The translations under genes were made by a program, and so were the position numbers. This document shows positions 33,204 through 41,909 of a stretch of DNA of 64,000 nt, piece by piece. Source of the DNA: Sphingomonas cavernae (lineage in GTDB: Bacteria > Pseudomonadota > Alphaproteobacteria > Sphingomonadales > Sphingomonadaceae); the NCBI RefSeq assembly GCF_003590775.1, contig NZ_QYUM01000003.1:746501-810500 (forward strand), written 5' to 3'. The notes beneath the pieces were generated by a model, which saw only the letters and a list, made by a program, of their open reading frames with translations, had not been told where the DNA came from and searched no databases. Numbering within the stretch: position 1 is the first letter of the stretch; the number at the start of each line of letters is the position of its first letter.

Positions 33204-33237
33204 GAGGAGGTCGGCCATTTGGCCGGCCTCCTTTTTT
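33204..33237 (+). terminator. Terminator of the OmpA gene
   Basis: GGAGGTCGGCC (33206-33216), loop ATTT, GGCCGGCCTCC (33221-33231), followed by six T. The stem has 11 pairs with one G-T wobble. Confidence 0.9.
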
Positions 33238-33240
33238 ATT

Positions 33241-33522
33241 GTCTTTCTTCGGGCCAATGCTTGGTGACGTCATTCGATGATGAAGTCGCTGTGGTCAGGG
33301 CGTGCGCTTCCCAACTGCATCGACGGCCGAGCCGGCAGGATGCCGGATGAATTGGGGCGGCGCCGTCGGCTCCCGCATCATGGGCGGGCTACGCGACTAC
33401 ACCCGTTTAAAGCCATCGGGCGTGGGGGGCGGATCCCGAACATCATGGAACATGGCCCGCAGCAAGGTCAGTGGGAGATGAATAGGCGTTAACGGGCGGC
33501 AGTGCCGAACGATCTGCAGCGG
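33241..33522. other. Intergenic stretch without a supported gene
   Basis: A frame at 33277-33492 exists, but its composition (Arg/Gly-rich), lack of ribosome binding site and position between two terminators argue against a gene. No repeat or RNA structure is evident. Confidence 0.5.
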
Positions 33523-33560
33523 ACAAAAAAATGGCGGCCCGGAGGCCGCCATTTTCTTTT
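33523..33560 (-). terminator. Terminator of the small membrane protein gene
   Basis: AAATGGCGGCC-CGGA-GGCCGCCATTTT with an A-run on the left and T-rich right side. It can act in both directions, and lies 18 bases beyond the stop of the minus-strand gene at 33578. Confidence 0.8.
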
Positions 33561-33577
33561 GGCTTTACGCCGTCAGC

Positions 33578-33835
33578 TCAGGGGCTGGCGGGTTCATCGT
33601 CGCCGTCGGCGAGGATGACGATGCCAGCGATCACCGCAGCGGCTGCGAGAACCGCGAGGATGACGCCGCCACCGGCGGCTTCGCTCTTGCGATCGACGGT
33701 CGCACCGGTGCGGACCGACTTCGAAGCAGTCGCAACCGACAGCTTCGACGCAGGGCTAGCAGCCTGGGCGAGAACCGGGGTGCTCGACACAGCGAGCGCC
33801 ACGACAGCCGCCATCGAAATTTTTCCGAGACGCAT
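33578..33835 (-). CDS. Small exported membrane protein, unknown
   Basis: An 85-residue protein. Signal peptide (KISMAAVVALAVSSTPVLAQA), a Ser/Ala/Lys-rich middle (about residues 25-52), one hydrophobic helix (GGGVILAVLAAAAVIAGIVILA) and a short acidic tail DGDDEPASP. AAGGAG six bases upstream of the start is a strong ribosome binding site. It has its own terminator. No family recognised; this layout is common among small sphingomonad envelope proteins. Confidence 0.8.
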   Translation of the reverse strand: MRLGKISMAAVVALAVSSTPVLAQAASPASKLSVATASKSVRTGATVDRKSEAAGGGVILAVLAAAAVIAGIVILADGDDEPASP

Positions 33836-34211
33836 AGTTAGCTCCTTACAACGTTACAGGCTCTTCCAACACTCAGGACGTCCGATGCCATACCAATGCA
33901 ACCATGACAACCCTAAAACGCGATCGAATGAGGCGCTGCCGCGTTGGCTTTCGCATTTAAATCCTAACAAAAAATGACGTCGTATCGACAGCGTTCCGAT
34001 CGAATCGAAGTGCTCGGCTGCGACCACCGTCCTCCAGCACCGATCTTGCTTTAGCGATTGCATTGCAGCGCATGCGCGATTTCTGATTTTACGCATCCAT
34101 TTCAACTTTCTCGAAGTTAAGCTGCCAGCAATTCCACGCAAGGGGATGCACAATAGGGTCCGTGCGCCTATATGCGCGTTACGATTGATGAAACCGGCAC
34201 AGACAGAAGAA
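33836..34211. other. Intergenic stretch, AT-richer, no gene seen
   Basis: About 375 bases between divergent genes with clearly lower GC than the surroundings. It presumably holds promoters of both genes. In-frame ATGs at 34146 and 34188 could extend the phosphatase gene N-terminally but are not supported by ribosome binding sites or conserved residues. Confidence 0.5.
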
Positions 34212-34976
34212 ATGGTATATTCCAAACTGGCGCGTTGGGCACGCACCCGCAAGGCGCCCGATCCCCGCATTCCCGATCATCAGCGCGTCTATGCCATCGG
34301 CGATATCCATGGCCGGCTGGATCTGTTCGAAGCATTGATCGAGAAGATCGACGCCGATGATGCCGCGCGGGGTGACGCCCAGACGCTCATCATCCTGCTT
34401 GGTGATCTGGTCGATCGCGGACCCGATTCGGCGGGCGTCGTCGAACGTGCGATCCGGCTTGGCGGTGCCGGCGTGCGCGTGCGCTATCTGCAGGGCAATC
34501 ATGAGGAAGTGTTTCTGCGCGCCGTGCGCGGTGACGCCAGGGCGGTCAAGTTCCTGATCCGTATCGGAGGGCGCGCCACGCTGGCGAGCTACGGCATCAC
34601 CGACGAGGAATATAACACGCTTGAATATGAGGATCTGGCCGCGCTTCTGGCACGGCGCGTACCTGCCGAGCACATCGCATTTCTGGAGGCGTTCGAGGAT
34701 TTGATCGAGGTCGGCGACTACGCATTTGTCCATGCCGGAATCAGGCCCGGCGTAGAGCTGGAAAAGCAGAAGACCGCTGATCTGCGCTGGATCCGTGAGG
34801 AGTTCCTCAACCATCAGGGGATGCATGCGCGTGTCGTGGTGCACGGACACAGCATCAGCGAGGATGTCGAACGCCGGCCCAACCGGATTGGCGTTGATAC
34901 GGGTGCGTTCGCCAGCGGGCGGCTGAGCGCGGTCGGGCTCGAAGGCGATCAGTGCTGGTGTTTGAGCACCGACTGA
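34212..34976 (+). CDS. PPP-family serine/threonine protein phosphatase-like
   Basis: A 254-residue calcineurin-like metallophosphoesterase of the PPP type. All metal motifs are present: GDIHGR, GDLVDRG, GNHEE, FVHAGI and VVHGHS. The family removes phosphate from Ser/Thr proteins or cleaves diadenosine tetraphosphate; the DIHGR and LVDRGPDS context fits bacterial PrpA/PrpB-like phosphatases. The start is uncertain (34212, 34188 or 34146); 34212 was chosen because conserved sequence begins soon after and AGAAGA precedes it. An IS5-family element lies 25 bases downstream. Confidence 0.88.
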   Translation: MVYSKLARWARTRKAPDPRIPDHQRVYAIGDIHGRLDLFEALIEKIDADDAARGDAQTLIILLGDLVDRGPDSAGVVERAIRLGGAGVRVRYLQGNHEEVFLRAVRGDARAVKFLIRIGGRATLASYGITDEEYNTLEYEDLAALLARRVPAEHIAFLEAFEDLIEVGDYAFVHAGIRPGVELEKQKTADLRWIREEFLNHQGMHARVVVHGHSISEDVERRPNRIGVDTGAFASGRLSAVGLEGDQCWCLSTD

Positions 34977-35001
34977 TCGCGTTCGTGTATTCAACTCGCT
35001 A

Positions 35002-35852
35002 GGCCGTGGTGACATTTTAGGGATTCACGGCGACGGGGATTTGTGATTCAACGCTGGCTTTTGGAGGCTGGCGTGGAAGGCGAGGTTCTCAGGGACGATC
35101 AGTGGGAGCGGCTGCGGGATTTTGTGCCGGGCGGTCGCAAGGGGCGGCGGGGCCCCCGTAGCGACGGCCGCCGTTTTCTGGATGCGTTGCTATGGTTGGC
35201 GCGTTCGGGCGGGCGCTGGCGTGATCTGCCGGAGAAGTTCGGGCCCTATCAGACCGCCAAGCGACGCTATTATCGCTGGGTCGAGCAAGGGGTGATCGAC
35301 CGGATCTTCGAGGCTGTCTCGAATGATCCCGACATCGAGTGGCTGGCGATCGATGCGACCGTGATCCGCGCTCAGGCTCAGGCCGCCGGGGCACGGGTAA
35401 AAAGGGGGGCGCTCAAGCCCAGGCTCTCGGGCGACCCCGAGGCGGGTTCGGCACCAAAATCCATGCCGTAGTCGATGCCCTTGGCTTGCCGATCCGCTTC
35501 ATCCTGGGTCCCGGCCAGCAAAACGACATGGCGCCCGCCTGCGATTTGATCCGCGGAATCCCGGCTGGCAAGGTTCTGGCCGATCGTGCCTACGACGCCG
35601 ACAGCTTGCACGACCTCATCTACGAGCAAGCCGGCGAGCCGGTCATCCCACCCCGCCGCCATCGCAAATTCCAGCACCGCTATGATCGCATCGCCTACAA
35701 GCAGCGCTGGGGCATCGAAGGCTTCTTCGCCAAGCTCAAGCAATGGCGCCGCATCGCAACACGCTACGACAAACTCGCCGCAAACTTCCTCGGCTTCGTC
35801 AAGCTCGCCAGCATCATGCTCTGGATCAAATGATTAAATCGTCACCACAGCC
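35002..35852 (+). mobile_element. Second IS5-family insertion sequence
   Basis: About 851 bases with inverted ends beginning GGCCGTGGTGAC (35002) and GGCTGTGGTGAC (read inward from 35852), followed by TTTA. It carries a frameshifted transposase. It differs from the element at 17.7 kb in ends and sequence. No clear target duplication was identified. Confidence 0.85.
35043..35833 (+). CDS. IS5-family transposase (two frames, frameshift)
   Basis: Frame A (GTG 35043 to 35471) holds the N-terminal IS5 region (WERLRDFVPGGRKGRRGPRSDGR, LLWLARSGGRWRDLPEKFGPYQTAKRRYYRW) and the first Asp in WLAIDATVIRAQ. Frame B (ending 35833) continues RGGFGTKIHAVVDALGLPIRF, VLADRAYDADSL (second Asp) and KQRWGIEGFFAKLKQW (Glu). 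The junction is the run AAAAAGGGGGG near 35399-35410, a probable programmed frameshift site. All three catalytic residues are preserved. Confidence 0.87.
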
Positions 35853-35853
35853 G

Positions 35854-35969
35854 AGAGCACTTTCCGAAAAAGTGGGAACCGGTTTTTCGATCGGGAAGTG
35901 CTCAAGATACTGAGTCAGGAGCCTTTCTTATCCGGCAAGGCGATTTCGCCTTGCCGGATAAGGCTCTAG
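35854..35969. repeat. Palindromic element ending in CTAGAGC, overlapping wecC end
   Basis: GAGCACTTTCCGAAAAAGTGGGAACC with a GAAGTGCTC inverse, then TTATCCGGCAAGGCG-ATTT-CGCCTTGCCGGATAA (35929-35962) and GGCTCTAG. The right end is the CTAGAGC terminus of the repeat family at 7961 and 40101. The last 13 codons of wecC run into it. Confidence 0.7.
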
Positions 35970-37259
35970 GCGTAGCGGGGATGCCGTCGCCGGGTCGCGC
36001 CGCGGCTGATCGGGCCAGATACCACGTGTATCGTAGACGCGCTTGTCGGCGCGTTCGTCGACGGGCACCGACCTGAAGACATCATGATCGACGAGCACGA
36101 CGAAGATCGGACAGCTTTCAATGGCAGTGTCGATATCGACAAGCGCCGCGCCGGTCCCGTCAAACTCGGCTGGCAGCGCGCTGGCATAGGGCTCAACTAT
36201 CCGGACCCTGTCTGCGTAGCGCTGTGCAAGCGCAGCGGCGACCTTGACGGCGGGACTTTCCCGAAAATCATCGATATTGGCCTTGAAGGCGAGTCCGAGG
36301 CAGGCGATCGGGGCCTCGGGCGCTTCGTCGATCATTGCGATCGCGCGCGCGATGACGTGATCGGGCTTGCCGTCATTGACCTCGCGCGCGGTGCGGATCA
36401 GCGGGGTGTTCTCGGGGTCGCCATGGACAATGAACCATGGGTCAACCGCGATGCAGTGACCGCCGACGCCAGGTCCGGGCTGAAGGATACTCACGCGGGG
36501 ATGGCGGTTGGCGAGCCGTATGACCTCCCACACATCGAGGTCGATCGTGTCAGCAACCTTTGAAAGCTCGTTGGCGAAGGCGATGTTGACGTCGCGATAC
36601 GCGTTTTCGGTGAGCTTCACCATCTCGGCGGTGCGCGCGCTGGTCGTCACGCACTGGCCGCGCACAAAGCGGCGATAGAAGGTCAGCGCCTTGCGCGCGC
36701 AACGCGGCGTGATGCCGCCGATGCAGCGATCATTGTCGATCAGTTCGACAAGGATGCGGCCGGGCAGGACGCGCTCGGGGCAATAGGCGATCGCGATGTC
36801 CGCCGCCTCGCCCGTGCGGCCGGGAACGCGCAGATCGGGGCGAAGCTGGGCCAGGAGGTCGCGAACCTTTTCGGTCGTGCCCACAGGCGAAGTCGATTCG
36901 AGGATGACGGTGTCGCCCGGCTTCAGCACGGTCGCGATGGCTGTAGCTGCGTTGAGGACATAGGCGATGTTCGGCGCGTGATCCGCCTCGAATGGTGTGG
37001 GCACCGCAATCACGAACACATCGGCGGGTTCGATCTGGGTCGATGCGCGCAACAGGCCCCGCCCGACGACACCCTGCACAAGACCGTCCAGATCGACTTC
37101 TTCGATGTGGACCCTTCCGGAGCCGACCGTTTCCACAACGTCTGCGTTGACGTCCACACCGAGAACCGGGCAACCCGAACGCGCGATTACCGCGGCGGTG
37201 GGCAGGCCGATATAGCCGAGACCAAGGACAACAACTTCAGGGGTGTGCTCCGAGAGCAT
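35928..37259 (-). CDS. wecC: UDP-N-acetyl-D-mannosamine dehydrogenase
   Basis: A 443-residue nucleotide-sugar dehydrogenase oxidising UDP-ManNAc to UDP-ManNAcA with two NAD+. The Rossmann start is VVVLGLGYIGLPTAAVIA, followed by FVIAVPTPF, ESTSPVGTTEKV, the catalytic-domain AEMVKLTENAYRDVNIAFANEL, the active-site Cys in GPGVGGHCIAVDPWF, and GLAFKANIDDFRESPAV. ATG 37259 begins just before the Rossmann fold. It overlaps wecB by 23 bases, so the pair is an operon supplying amino-sugar acid for a surface polysaccharide. The C-terminal LEPYPARRNRLAG is encoded by the palindromic element. Confidence 0.93.
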   Translation of the reverse strand: MLSEHTPEVVVLGLGYIGLPTAAVIARSGCPVLGVDVNADVVETVGSGRVHIEEVDLDGLVQGVVGRGLLRASTQIEPADVFVIAVPTPFEADHAPNIAYVLNAATAIATVLKPGDTVILESTSPVGTTEKVRDLLAQLRPDLRVPGRTGEAADIAIAYCPERVLPGRILVELIDNDRCIGGITPRCARKALTFYRRFVRGQCVTTSARTAEMVKLTENAYRDVNIAFANELSKVADTIDLDVWEVIRLANRHPRVSILQPGPGVGGHCIAVDPWFIVHGDPENTPLIRTAREVNDGKPDHVIARAIAMIDEAPEAPIACLGLAFKANIDDFRESPAVKVAAALAQRYADRVRIVEPYASALPAEFDGTGAALVDIDTAIESCPIFVVLVDHDVFRSVPVDERADKRVYDTRGIWPDQPRRDPATASPLRLEPYPARRNRLAG

Positions 37260-38370
37260 CGGCGACGATCCTAGCAATGCGCCGGCTGCTTTTCCCGTCC
37301 CCAAATGGATTATGGGCGCGCGCCATGGCTGACCAGGCGGCATCATCGTCCAACAGCGTAAATATTTCGGAAACAATGCGATCTTTGTCGGTGCCGATAA
37401 GTTTCGCTGTGCCGGCCGCGACCCCTTCCGGCCGCTCGGTCGTTTCGCGCATGACCAGGACGGGCTTGCCCAGCGCGGGCGCCTCCTCCTGCACACCACC
37501 GCTGTCGGTCAGCACGATATGGCAAAGCCCGAGCAGCCGCACGAAATGCGGATAATCCAGCGGATCGATCAGTGCGACATTGGGGCGGACGCTGAGGATA
37601 TCGTCCATGACGCTGCGAACATTGGGGTTGGGATGGACGGGAAAGATGATCGCGACGTCGTCGCGCGCGGCGATGCTGCGGATAGCGCGCGCGATATTTT
37701 CCATAGCGCCGCCGAAATTCTCGCGCCGGTGACTGGTGACAAGGATGACGCGCTTGCCCGCGAAACGCTCCGCAACGTCGTCCAGGCCCTGCGCGAAGCG
37801 AGGCTCGCCTTCGATCCGCGTGAGCGTCGTGTGTAGCGCATCGATCACGGTGTTGCCCGTGACATGGACGGTGCCGGGCGCCACATTTTCCTTCAGCAGC
37901 GCCTCCGCGGCAGTTTGGGTCGGCGCGAAATGCTGATCGGCGATCGAGCCGACGATCTTGCGGTTCACCTCCTCGGGCCAGGGCTGGTAGATATCATGGC
38001 TGCGCAAGCCCGCCTCGACATGGCTGACGGGGATCTGGCGATAATAGGCGGCGAGCGCGCCGATCATCGCGGTCGCGGTGTCGCCCTGGACGACGACACG
38101 CGCGGGGCGCTCGCGGTCATAAACCTCGCCAAGACCCGTCAGCAGGCGTGCGCTCAGCGCGTCCAGCGATTGGCCGGGTTGCATCAGGTCGAGGTCGATG
38201 TCGGGTACAATGCCGCTGATCTCCAGCACCTGATCGAGCAGGCCGCGGTGCTGGGCGGTGACGCAGACGCGAACATCGACGTCGGATTCGGAACGCAGCG
38301 CATCGATCACGGGAAACAGCTTGATCGCTTCGGGACGTGTCCCGAATACGACGATGACCTTCTTGCTCAT
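37237..38370 (-). CDS. wecB: UDP-N-acetylglucosamine 2-epimerase (non-hydrolysing)
   Basis: A 377-residue enzyme interconverting UDP-GlcNAc and UDP-ManNAc. Signatures: VIVVFGTRPEAIKLFPVI, VVQGDTATAMIGALAAYY, VSHVEAGLRSHDIYQPWPEEVNRKI, VTSHRRENFG, PVHPNPNV, VLTDSGGVQEEAPALGKPVLVMRETTERPEG. It feeds WecC directly downstream. Upstream at 35 bases is the epimerase gene of the same strand. Confidence 0.95.
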   Translation of the reverse strand: MSKKVIVVFGTRPEAIKLFPVIDALRSESDVDVRVCVTAQHRGLLDQVLEISGIVPDIDLDLMQPGQSLDALSARLLTGLGEVYDRERPARVVVQGDTATAMIGALAAYYRQIPVSHVEAGLRSHDIYQPWPEEVNRKIVGSIADQHFAPTQTAAEALLKENVAPGTVHVTGNTVIDALHTTLTRIEGEPRFAQGLDDVAERFAGKRVILVTSHRRENFGGAMENIARAIRSIAARDDVAIIFPVHPNPNVRSVMDDILSVRPNVALIDPLDYPHFVRLLGLCHIVLTDSGGVQEEAPALGKPVLVMRETTERPEGVAAGTAKLIGTDKDRIVSEIFTLLDDDAAWSAMARAHNPFGDGKSSRRIARIVADALGAHP

Positions 38371-38405
38371 GCGCCGTCACGTAACGGCGCAGCTTTAAGA
38401 ACCCT

Positions 38406-39404
38406 CTAACGCGCGTGATATTCCCTGAACCATTCGACGAAGCGCGGAATGCCGATGTCGATGGGCGTCGTGGGGGCGTAACCGAGGTCGCGCTCGATCG
38501 CGCTGATATCGGCATATGTGTCGCGGACATCGCCCGGCTGCATCGGCATCATCTCGGTGATCGCCTTTTTGCCGCAGGCTTCCTCGACCACGGAGATGAA
38601 GCGCAGCAGCTCCTCCGACCTGTGGTTGCCGATATTGTAGAGCCTGTGCGGCGCGCGGCTGCCGCCTGCTTTTTCGCCGCCATCGTCGGGCGGCGGATTG
38701 TCGTGGCAGGCGATCACCCCCGCCACGATGTCGTCGATATAGGTAAAGTCGCGGCGCATATCGCCATGGTTGAAGACCTGGATGGGCTCGCCCGCAAGGA
38801 TCTTGCGCGTGAAGATCCACGGCGCCATGTCGGGTCGGCCCCAAGGGCCGTAAACGGTGAAGAAGCGCAGGCCCGTCATCGGGATCCGATAGAGATGCGC
38901 GTAGGTCTCGCTCATCAGCTCGTCGGACTTCTTGGTGGCGGCGTAGAGCGAGACGGGATGATCGACACGGTCCTCGACACGAAAGGGCAGCGCTTCGTTG
39001 TTGCCATAGACCGAGGAGGACGAGGCGTAGACGAGATGGCTCGATCCACGGCCTCGCGCCAGTTCCATCAGGTTGAGATGCCCGACGAGGTTGGATTGGA
39101 TATAGGCGCGCGGGTTCTGCAGCGAATAACGGACGCCTGGCTGCGCGCCGAGATGGACGATCCGGTCGAAATCCTCGGTGGCAAGCGCCGCTTCCAGCGC
39201 TTCATGATCCGAAAAATCGACGCGTTTGAAGTTGAAACGGCCGCTGTTGAGCCGTTCGAGTTCGGCGATGCGGTCGTGCTTGAGCGTCGGATCGTAATAG
39301 TCGTTGACGCTGTCTATGCCGATCACTGAGCCGCCTCGCGCGAGCAGCGCCCGGCAGACATGGTAGCCGATGAAACCCGCGGCGCCGGTCACGAGCGTCG
39401 TCAT
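38406..39404 (-). CDS. NAD-dependent UDP-glucuronate 4-epimerase-like protein
   Basis: A 332-residue extended SDR epimerase. LVTGAAGFIGYHVCRALL is the NAD-binding GxxGxxG, IGIDSVNDYYDPTLKHDRI and GVRYSLQNPRAYIQSNLVGHLNLME are typical of UDP-GlcA 4-epimerases (GalA formation), with the catalytic S..YxxxK as ASSSSVYG and SLYAATKKSDE and TGLRFFTVYGPWGRPDMA. The ATG at 39404 was chosen over 39434 since the fold starts immediately. With wecB and wecC it forms a sugar-acid precursor block for capsule or LPS. Confidence 0.92.
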   Translation of the reverse strand: MTTLVTGAAGFIGYHVCRALLARGGSVIGIDSVNDYYDPTLKHDRIAELERLNSGRFNFKRVDFSDHEALEAALATEDFDRIVHLGAQPGVRYSLQNPRAYIQSNLVGHLNLMELARGRGSSHLVYASSSSVYGNNEALPFRVEDRVDHPVSLYAATKKSDELMSETYAHLYRIPMTGLRFFTVYGPWGRPDMAPWIFTRKILAGEPIQVFNHGDMRRDFTYIDDIVAGVIACHDNPPPDDGGEKAGGSRAPHRLYNIGNHRSEELLRFISVVEEACGKKAITEMMPMQPGDVRDTYADISAIERDLGYAPTTPIDIGIPRFVEWFREYHAR

Positions 39405-39536
39405 TCGCACATTCTCCCTCCCTCCGCGGCCCATACCCGATTTTCATCAAGGCGTTTCGGGTGTTAGGGAGGGTAAACTGATCGATCACGAGGTTTGTGA
39501 CCGAACGGCCCGAGCAATGCAACGAAGGAGCGCGTA

Positions 39537-40097
39537 ATGCTGAGACGTGATGTGAGGCAATTGGGTTTGGCTGCGGCGCTCCTGGCGCTGGGGCTTTCGG
39601 GTTGCGCAGCCAATGACACCGCTGCGGAAACCCCTGCTCCGGCGGGACCGGCATCCGCCCGCGCGACGCTGCAGGGACCCACGGGCAATGCGCTGGGCAG
39701 CGCGCTGATCGAGGACACCGGCCACGGGCTGAAACTCACGGTGACGGGCACCGGCCTGCCGCAGGGGGCGCATGGCACGCATATTCACATGGTGGGTCGC
39801 TGCGACGCCCCCGATTTCGCCAGCGCGGGCTCGCACTGGAACCCGACAGGCGCGCAGCATGGTAAGGATAATCCGCAGGGCGCGCATGCAGGCGACCTTC
39901 CCAATCTGCTGATCGGCACTGACGGGCAGGGCTCTTTCACTATCGACCTGCACGGCGCGAAAATGTCCGGGCCGGGCGGTCTACTCGACGAGGATGGCGC
40001 GGCTCTGGTCGTCCACACCAATCCCGACGATCTCAAAACCGATCCGACCGGCAACAGCGGTGGACGCATCGCCTGCGGTGCATTTGTCGCCGGCTGA
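39537..40097 (+). CDS. sodC: Cu/Zn superoxide dismutase, lipoprotein
   Basis: A 186-residue periplasmic superoxide dismutase. Lipoprotein signal with lipobox LSGC (Cys ~23) suggests membrane anchoring. Metal ligands are visible in GTHIHMVGRC, SHWNPTGAQHG, QGAHAGDLPNL and ALVVHTNPDD, with the disulfide partner and conserved Arg in GNSGGRIACG. It removes superoxide outside the cytoplasm. A MITE-like element begins four bases after the stop. Confidence 0.95.
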   Translation: MLRRDVRQLGLAAALLALGLSGCAANDTAAETPAPAGPASARATLQGPTGNALGSALIEDTGHGLKLTVTGTGLPQGAHGTHIHMVGRCDAPDFASAGSHWNPTGAQHGKDNPQGAHAGDLPNLLIGTDGQGSFTIDLHGAKMSGPGGLLDEDGAALVVHTNPDDLKTDPTGNSGGRIACGAFVAG

Positions 40098-40100
40098 TCG

Positions 40101-40243
40101 CTAGAGCACGATGCGTTAAATCGGGTTCAGTGCTCCTGCGAAAGCAGGAGCCCACTTGTCCGACCGCACAGCCGCAGCGAACATGGGCTCCGGGTCGAGC
40201 CCGGAGCACGAGTAGGGATCAGACTTAACGCGCGTCGCTCTAG
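40101..40243. repeat. CTAGAGC-terminated palindromic element with a GCTCCTGC core
   Basis: Outer ends CTAGAGCACGATGCGTTAAATC (40101-40122) and an inverse ending CTAG at 40243 resemble those of 7961-8135. The core here differs: GTGCTCCTGCGAAAGCAGGAGC ... GGGCTCCGGGTCGAGCCCGGAGCAC. The stop of the MFS gene lies in the right-hand CTAG. The core recurs without these ends at 52679. Confidence 0.75.
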
Positions 40244-41838
40244 ACAGGCTCGCCGGCCTCGCGCGCGCGTTCGACAACGCTCGCCTCGAGCGCCGGCAGC
40301 CTGCGGCTCGCGAGCATGAACAGCGTCAGCGTCACTGGCAGGATGAACAGCACCGAGAGCATCGCGAAGCGGAGATCGCCGGTGGCGTCACTGACGAGCC
40401 CGACGACATAGGGGCCCAGTCCCAGGCCGATGATGTTGGTGCCGAGAAAGAACACAGCGGTCGCCGCCCCGCGCATGCGTGGCAGGACGAGGTCCTGCGA
40501 GGTTGCGGCGACGGGGCCCAGCCACATGATCTGAAGGAAGTTCACGAGGCCGAGCAGAACGTAAAACACTGTCAGACTGGCGGTGTGCATTTGGACCCAG
40601 AGCAGGATGCCGGCGGCGGTCGCCGCGGCGATGACGACATAGAGCCGTCCGGAGGGATGCAGCCTGCGTGCGCGGTCGGAGATCATGCCGCCGGCCACGG
40701 TGCCGAACCCGCCCGCAATCGCGAGGATCCACCCGAGCGTATAGCCCGCCTCGGGCCCGACGCCGAAGGTCTTGACCGCGTAGAGATAGAGGAAAGGGGA
40801 GAGGCCATAGCTGGCGAAGGACATCAGTCCGCCCCCCACCGACAACATTGCGAAGGTGCCGTTGCCGATCAGCCGTGCGGTGGGCCGGTCGCGCAGGCGG
40901 ATCGACTGGATCCAACTGAAGCTGCAATAGGCGCCGATCGCGATCGCGGTCCATTGCACGACGTTGGTGGTGATCGCGATCCCGCCGAGCGTGGCGATCG
41001 CGGGGCGCTTCTCGGCGGGTAAAAGTCCGTCGGTCCAGGCAATAACGAGCATGGCGCCGATAACCGAAGCCGCCAGCATGGCGAGATTGCGGACGAGTTG
41101 CGGACGCGTCGCGGCGCTGCGCGCCAGTGCAATCAGCGAAAAGGGCGGGAACATTGCCGCGAATTCCTGCGCCACCGACCGGAAGGGGTGCGGATTGACC
41201 GGGGCGGCGTGCCCGTCCATCGCGCCGCGCACGGGCTCGCGGACGGTAAGGCGCATGAGCAGCGCGAGCAGCATGCCGGGGATGCCAAAGGCGAGGAAGG
41301 TCGCCTGCCAGCCCGCCAGACCGAAAGGCTGGGTATCTGGCGTAAAATGCGTGTCCCAATAGGCGATGACCGCGCCCCCGAAGATCAGTGAAGCGCCGAC
41401 GCCGACATAGATTCCGCTCGAATAGAAGGCGAGCGCAGTGGCGCGCTTCTCCTTGGGAAAATAGTCCTGGAGCAGCGAATATGCGGCGGGCGACGCGCTC
41501 GCCTCGCCAATGCCGACGCCGACCCGCGCCGCGCCGAGCTGCGCGAAATTGGTCGCGAAGCCGCTGAGCGCGGTCATCCCCGACCAGAAGGTCAGACCCA
41601 GCGAGATCGTCTTCACGCGGTGCCAGCCATCCGCGAGCTTGGCGAGCGGGATGCCGAAGAGCGCGTAGAACAGCGCGAAGGCGGTGCCGAACAGAAGCCC
41701 GAGCTGGGCATCCTGTAATCCGAGATCGGCTTTCAGCGACGGAGCGAGGATGGTGATGACCTGACGGTCGAGAAAATTGAACGCGTAGATGACCATGAGC
41801 AGGCCAAGCACATAATATCGGTACAGTCCGCCACCCAT
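40240..41838 (-). CDS. MFS transporter, spinster-like
   Basis: A 532-residue, 12-helix transporter. RYYVLGLLMVIYAFNFLDRQVITIL, FALFYALFGIPLAKLADGWHRVKTISLG (the loop-2 MFS motif as GxLADGWxR) and ARVGVGIGEASASPAAYSLLQDYFPKEKRATALA are those of spinster-type MFS proteins, frequent in sphingomonads and linked elsewhere to lipid or aromatic-compound transport. The loop between helices 6 and 7 is long. The substrate is unknown. The stop codon is inside a repeat end. Confidence 0.9.
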   Translation of the reverse strand: MGGGLYRYYVLGLLMVIYAFNFLDRQVITILAPSLKADLGLQDAQLGLLFGTAFALFYALFGIPLAKLADGWHRVKTISLGLTFWSGMTALSGFATNFAQLGAARVGVGIGEASASPAAYSLLQDYFPKEKRATALAFYSSGIYVGVGASLIFGGAVIAYWDTHFTPDTQPFGLAGWQATFLAFGIPGMLLALLMRLTVREPVRGAMDGHAAPVNPHPFRSVAQEFAAMFPPFSLIALARSAATRPQLVRNLAMLAASVIGAMLVIAWTDGLLPAEKRPAIATLGGIAITTNVVQWTAIAIGAYCSFSWIQSIRLRDRPTARLIGNGTFAMLSVGGGLMSFASYGLSPFLYLYAVKTFGVGPEAGYTLGWILAIAGGFGTVAGGMISDRARRLHPSGRLYVVIAAATAAGILLWVQMHTASLTVFYVLLGLVNFLQIMWLGPVAATSQDLVLPRMRGAATAVFFLGTNIIGLGLGPYVVGLVSDATGDLRFAMLSVLFILPVTLTLFMLASRRLPALEASVVERAREAGEPV

Positions 41839-41909
41839 CCGCCCGCTCTCCTTTATGTTTTGTTGCGGCGAGCTTACAGGGTTCGCCGGATTGGCAAAGG
41901 AGTTTCAAT

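Noticed and set aside
33277-33492. Plus-strand frame of 71 codons between OmpA and a small membrane protein
   Set aside because: No ribosome binding site, Arg/Gly-rich composition, and lies between two terminators.
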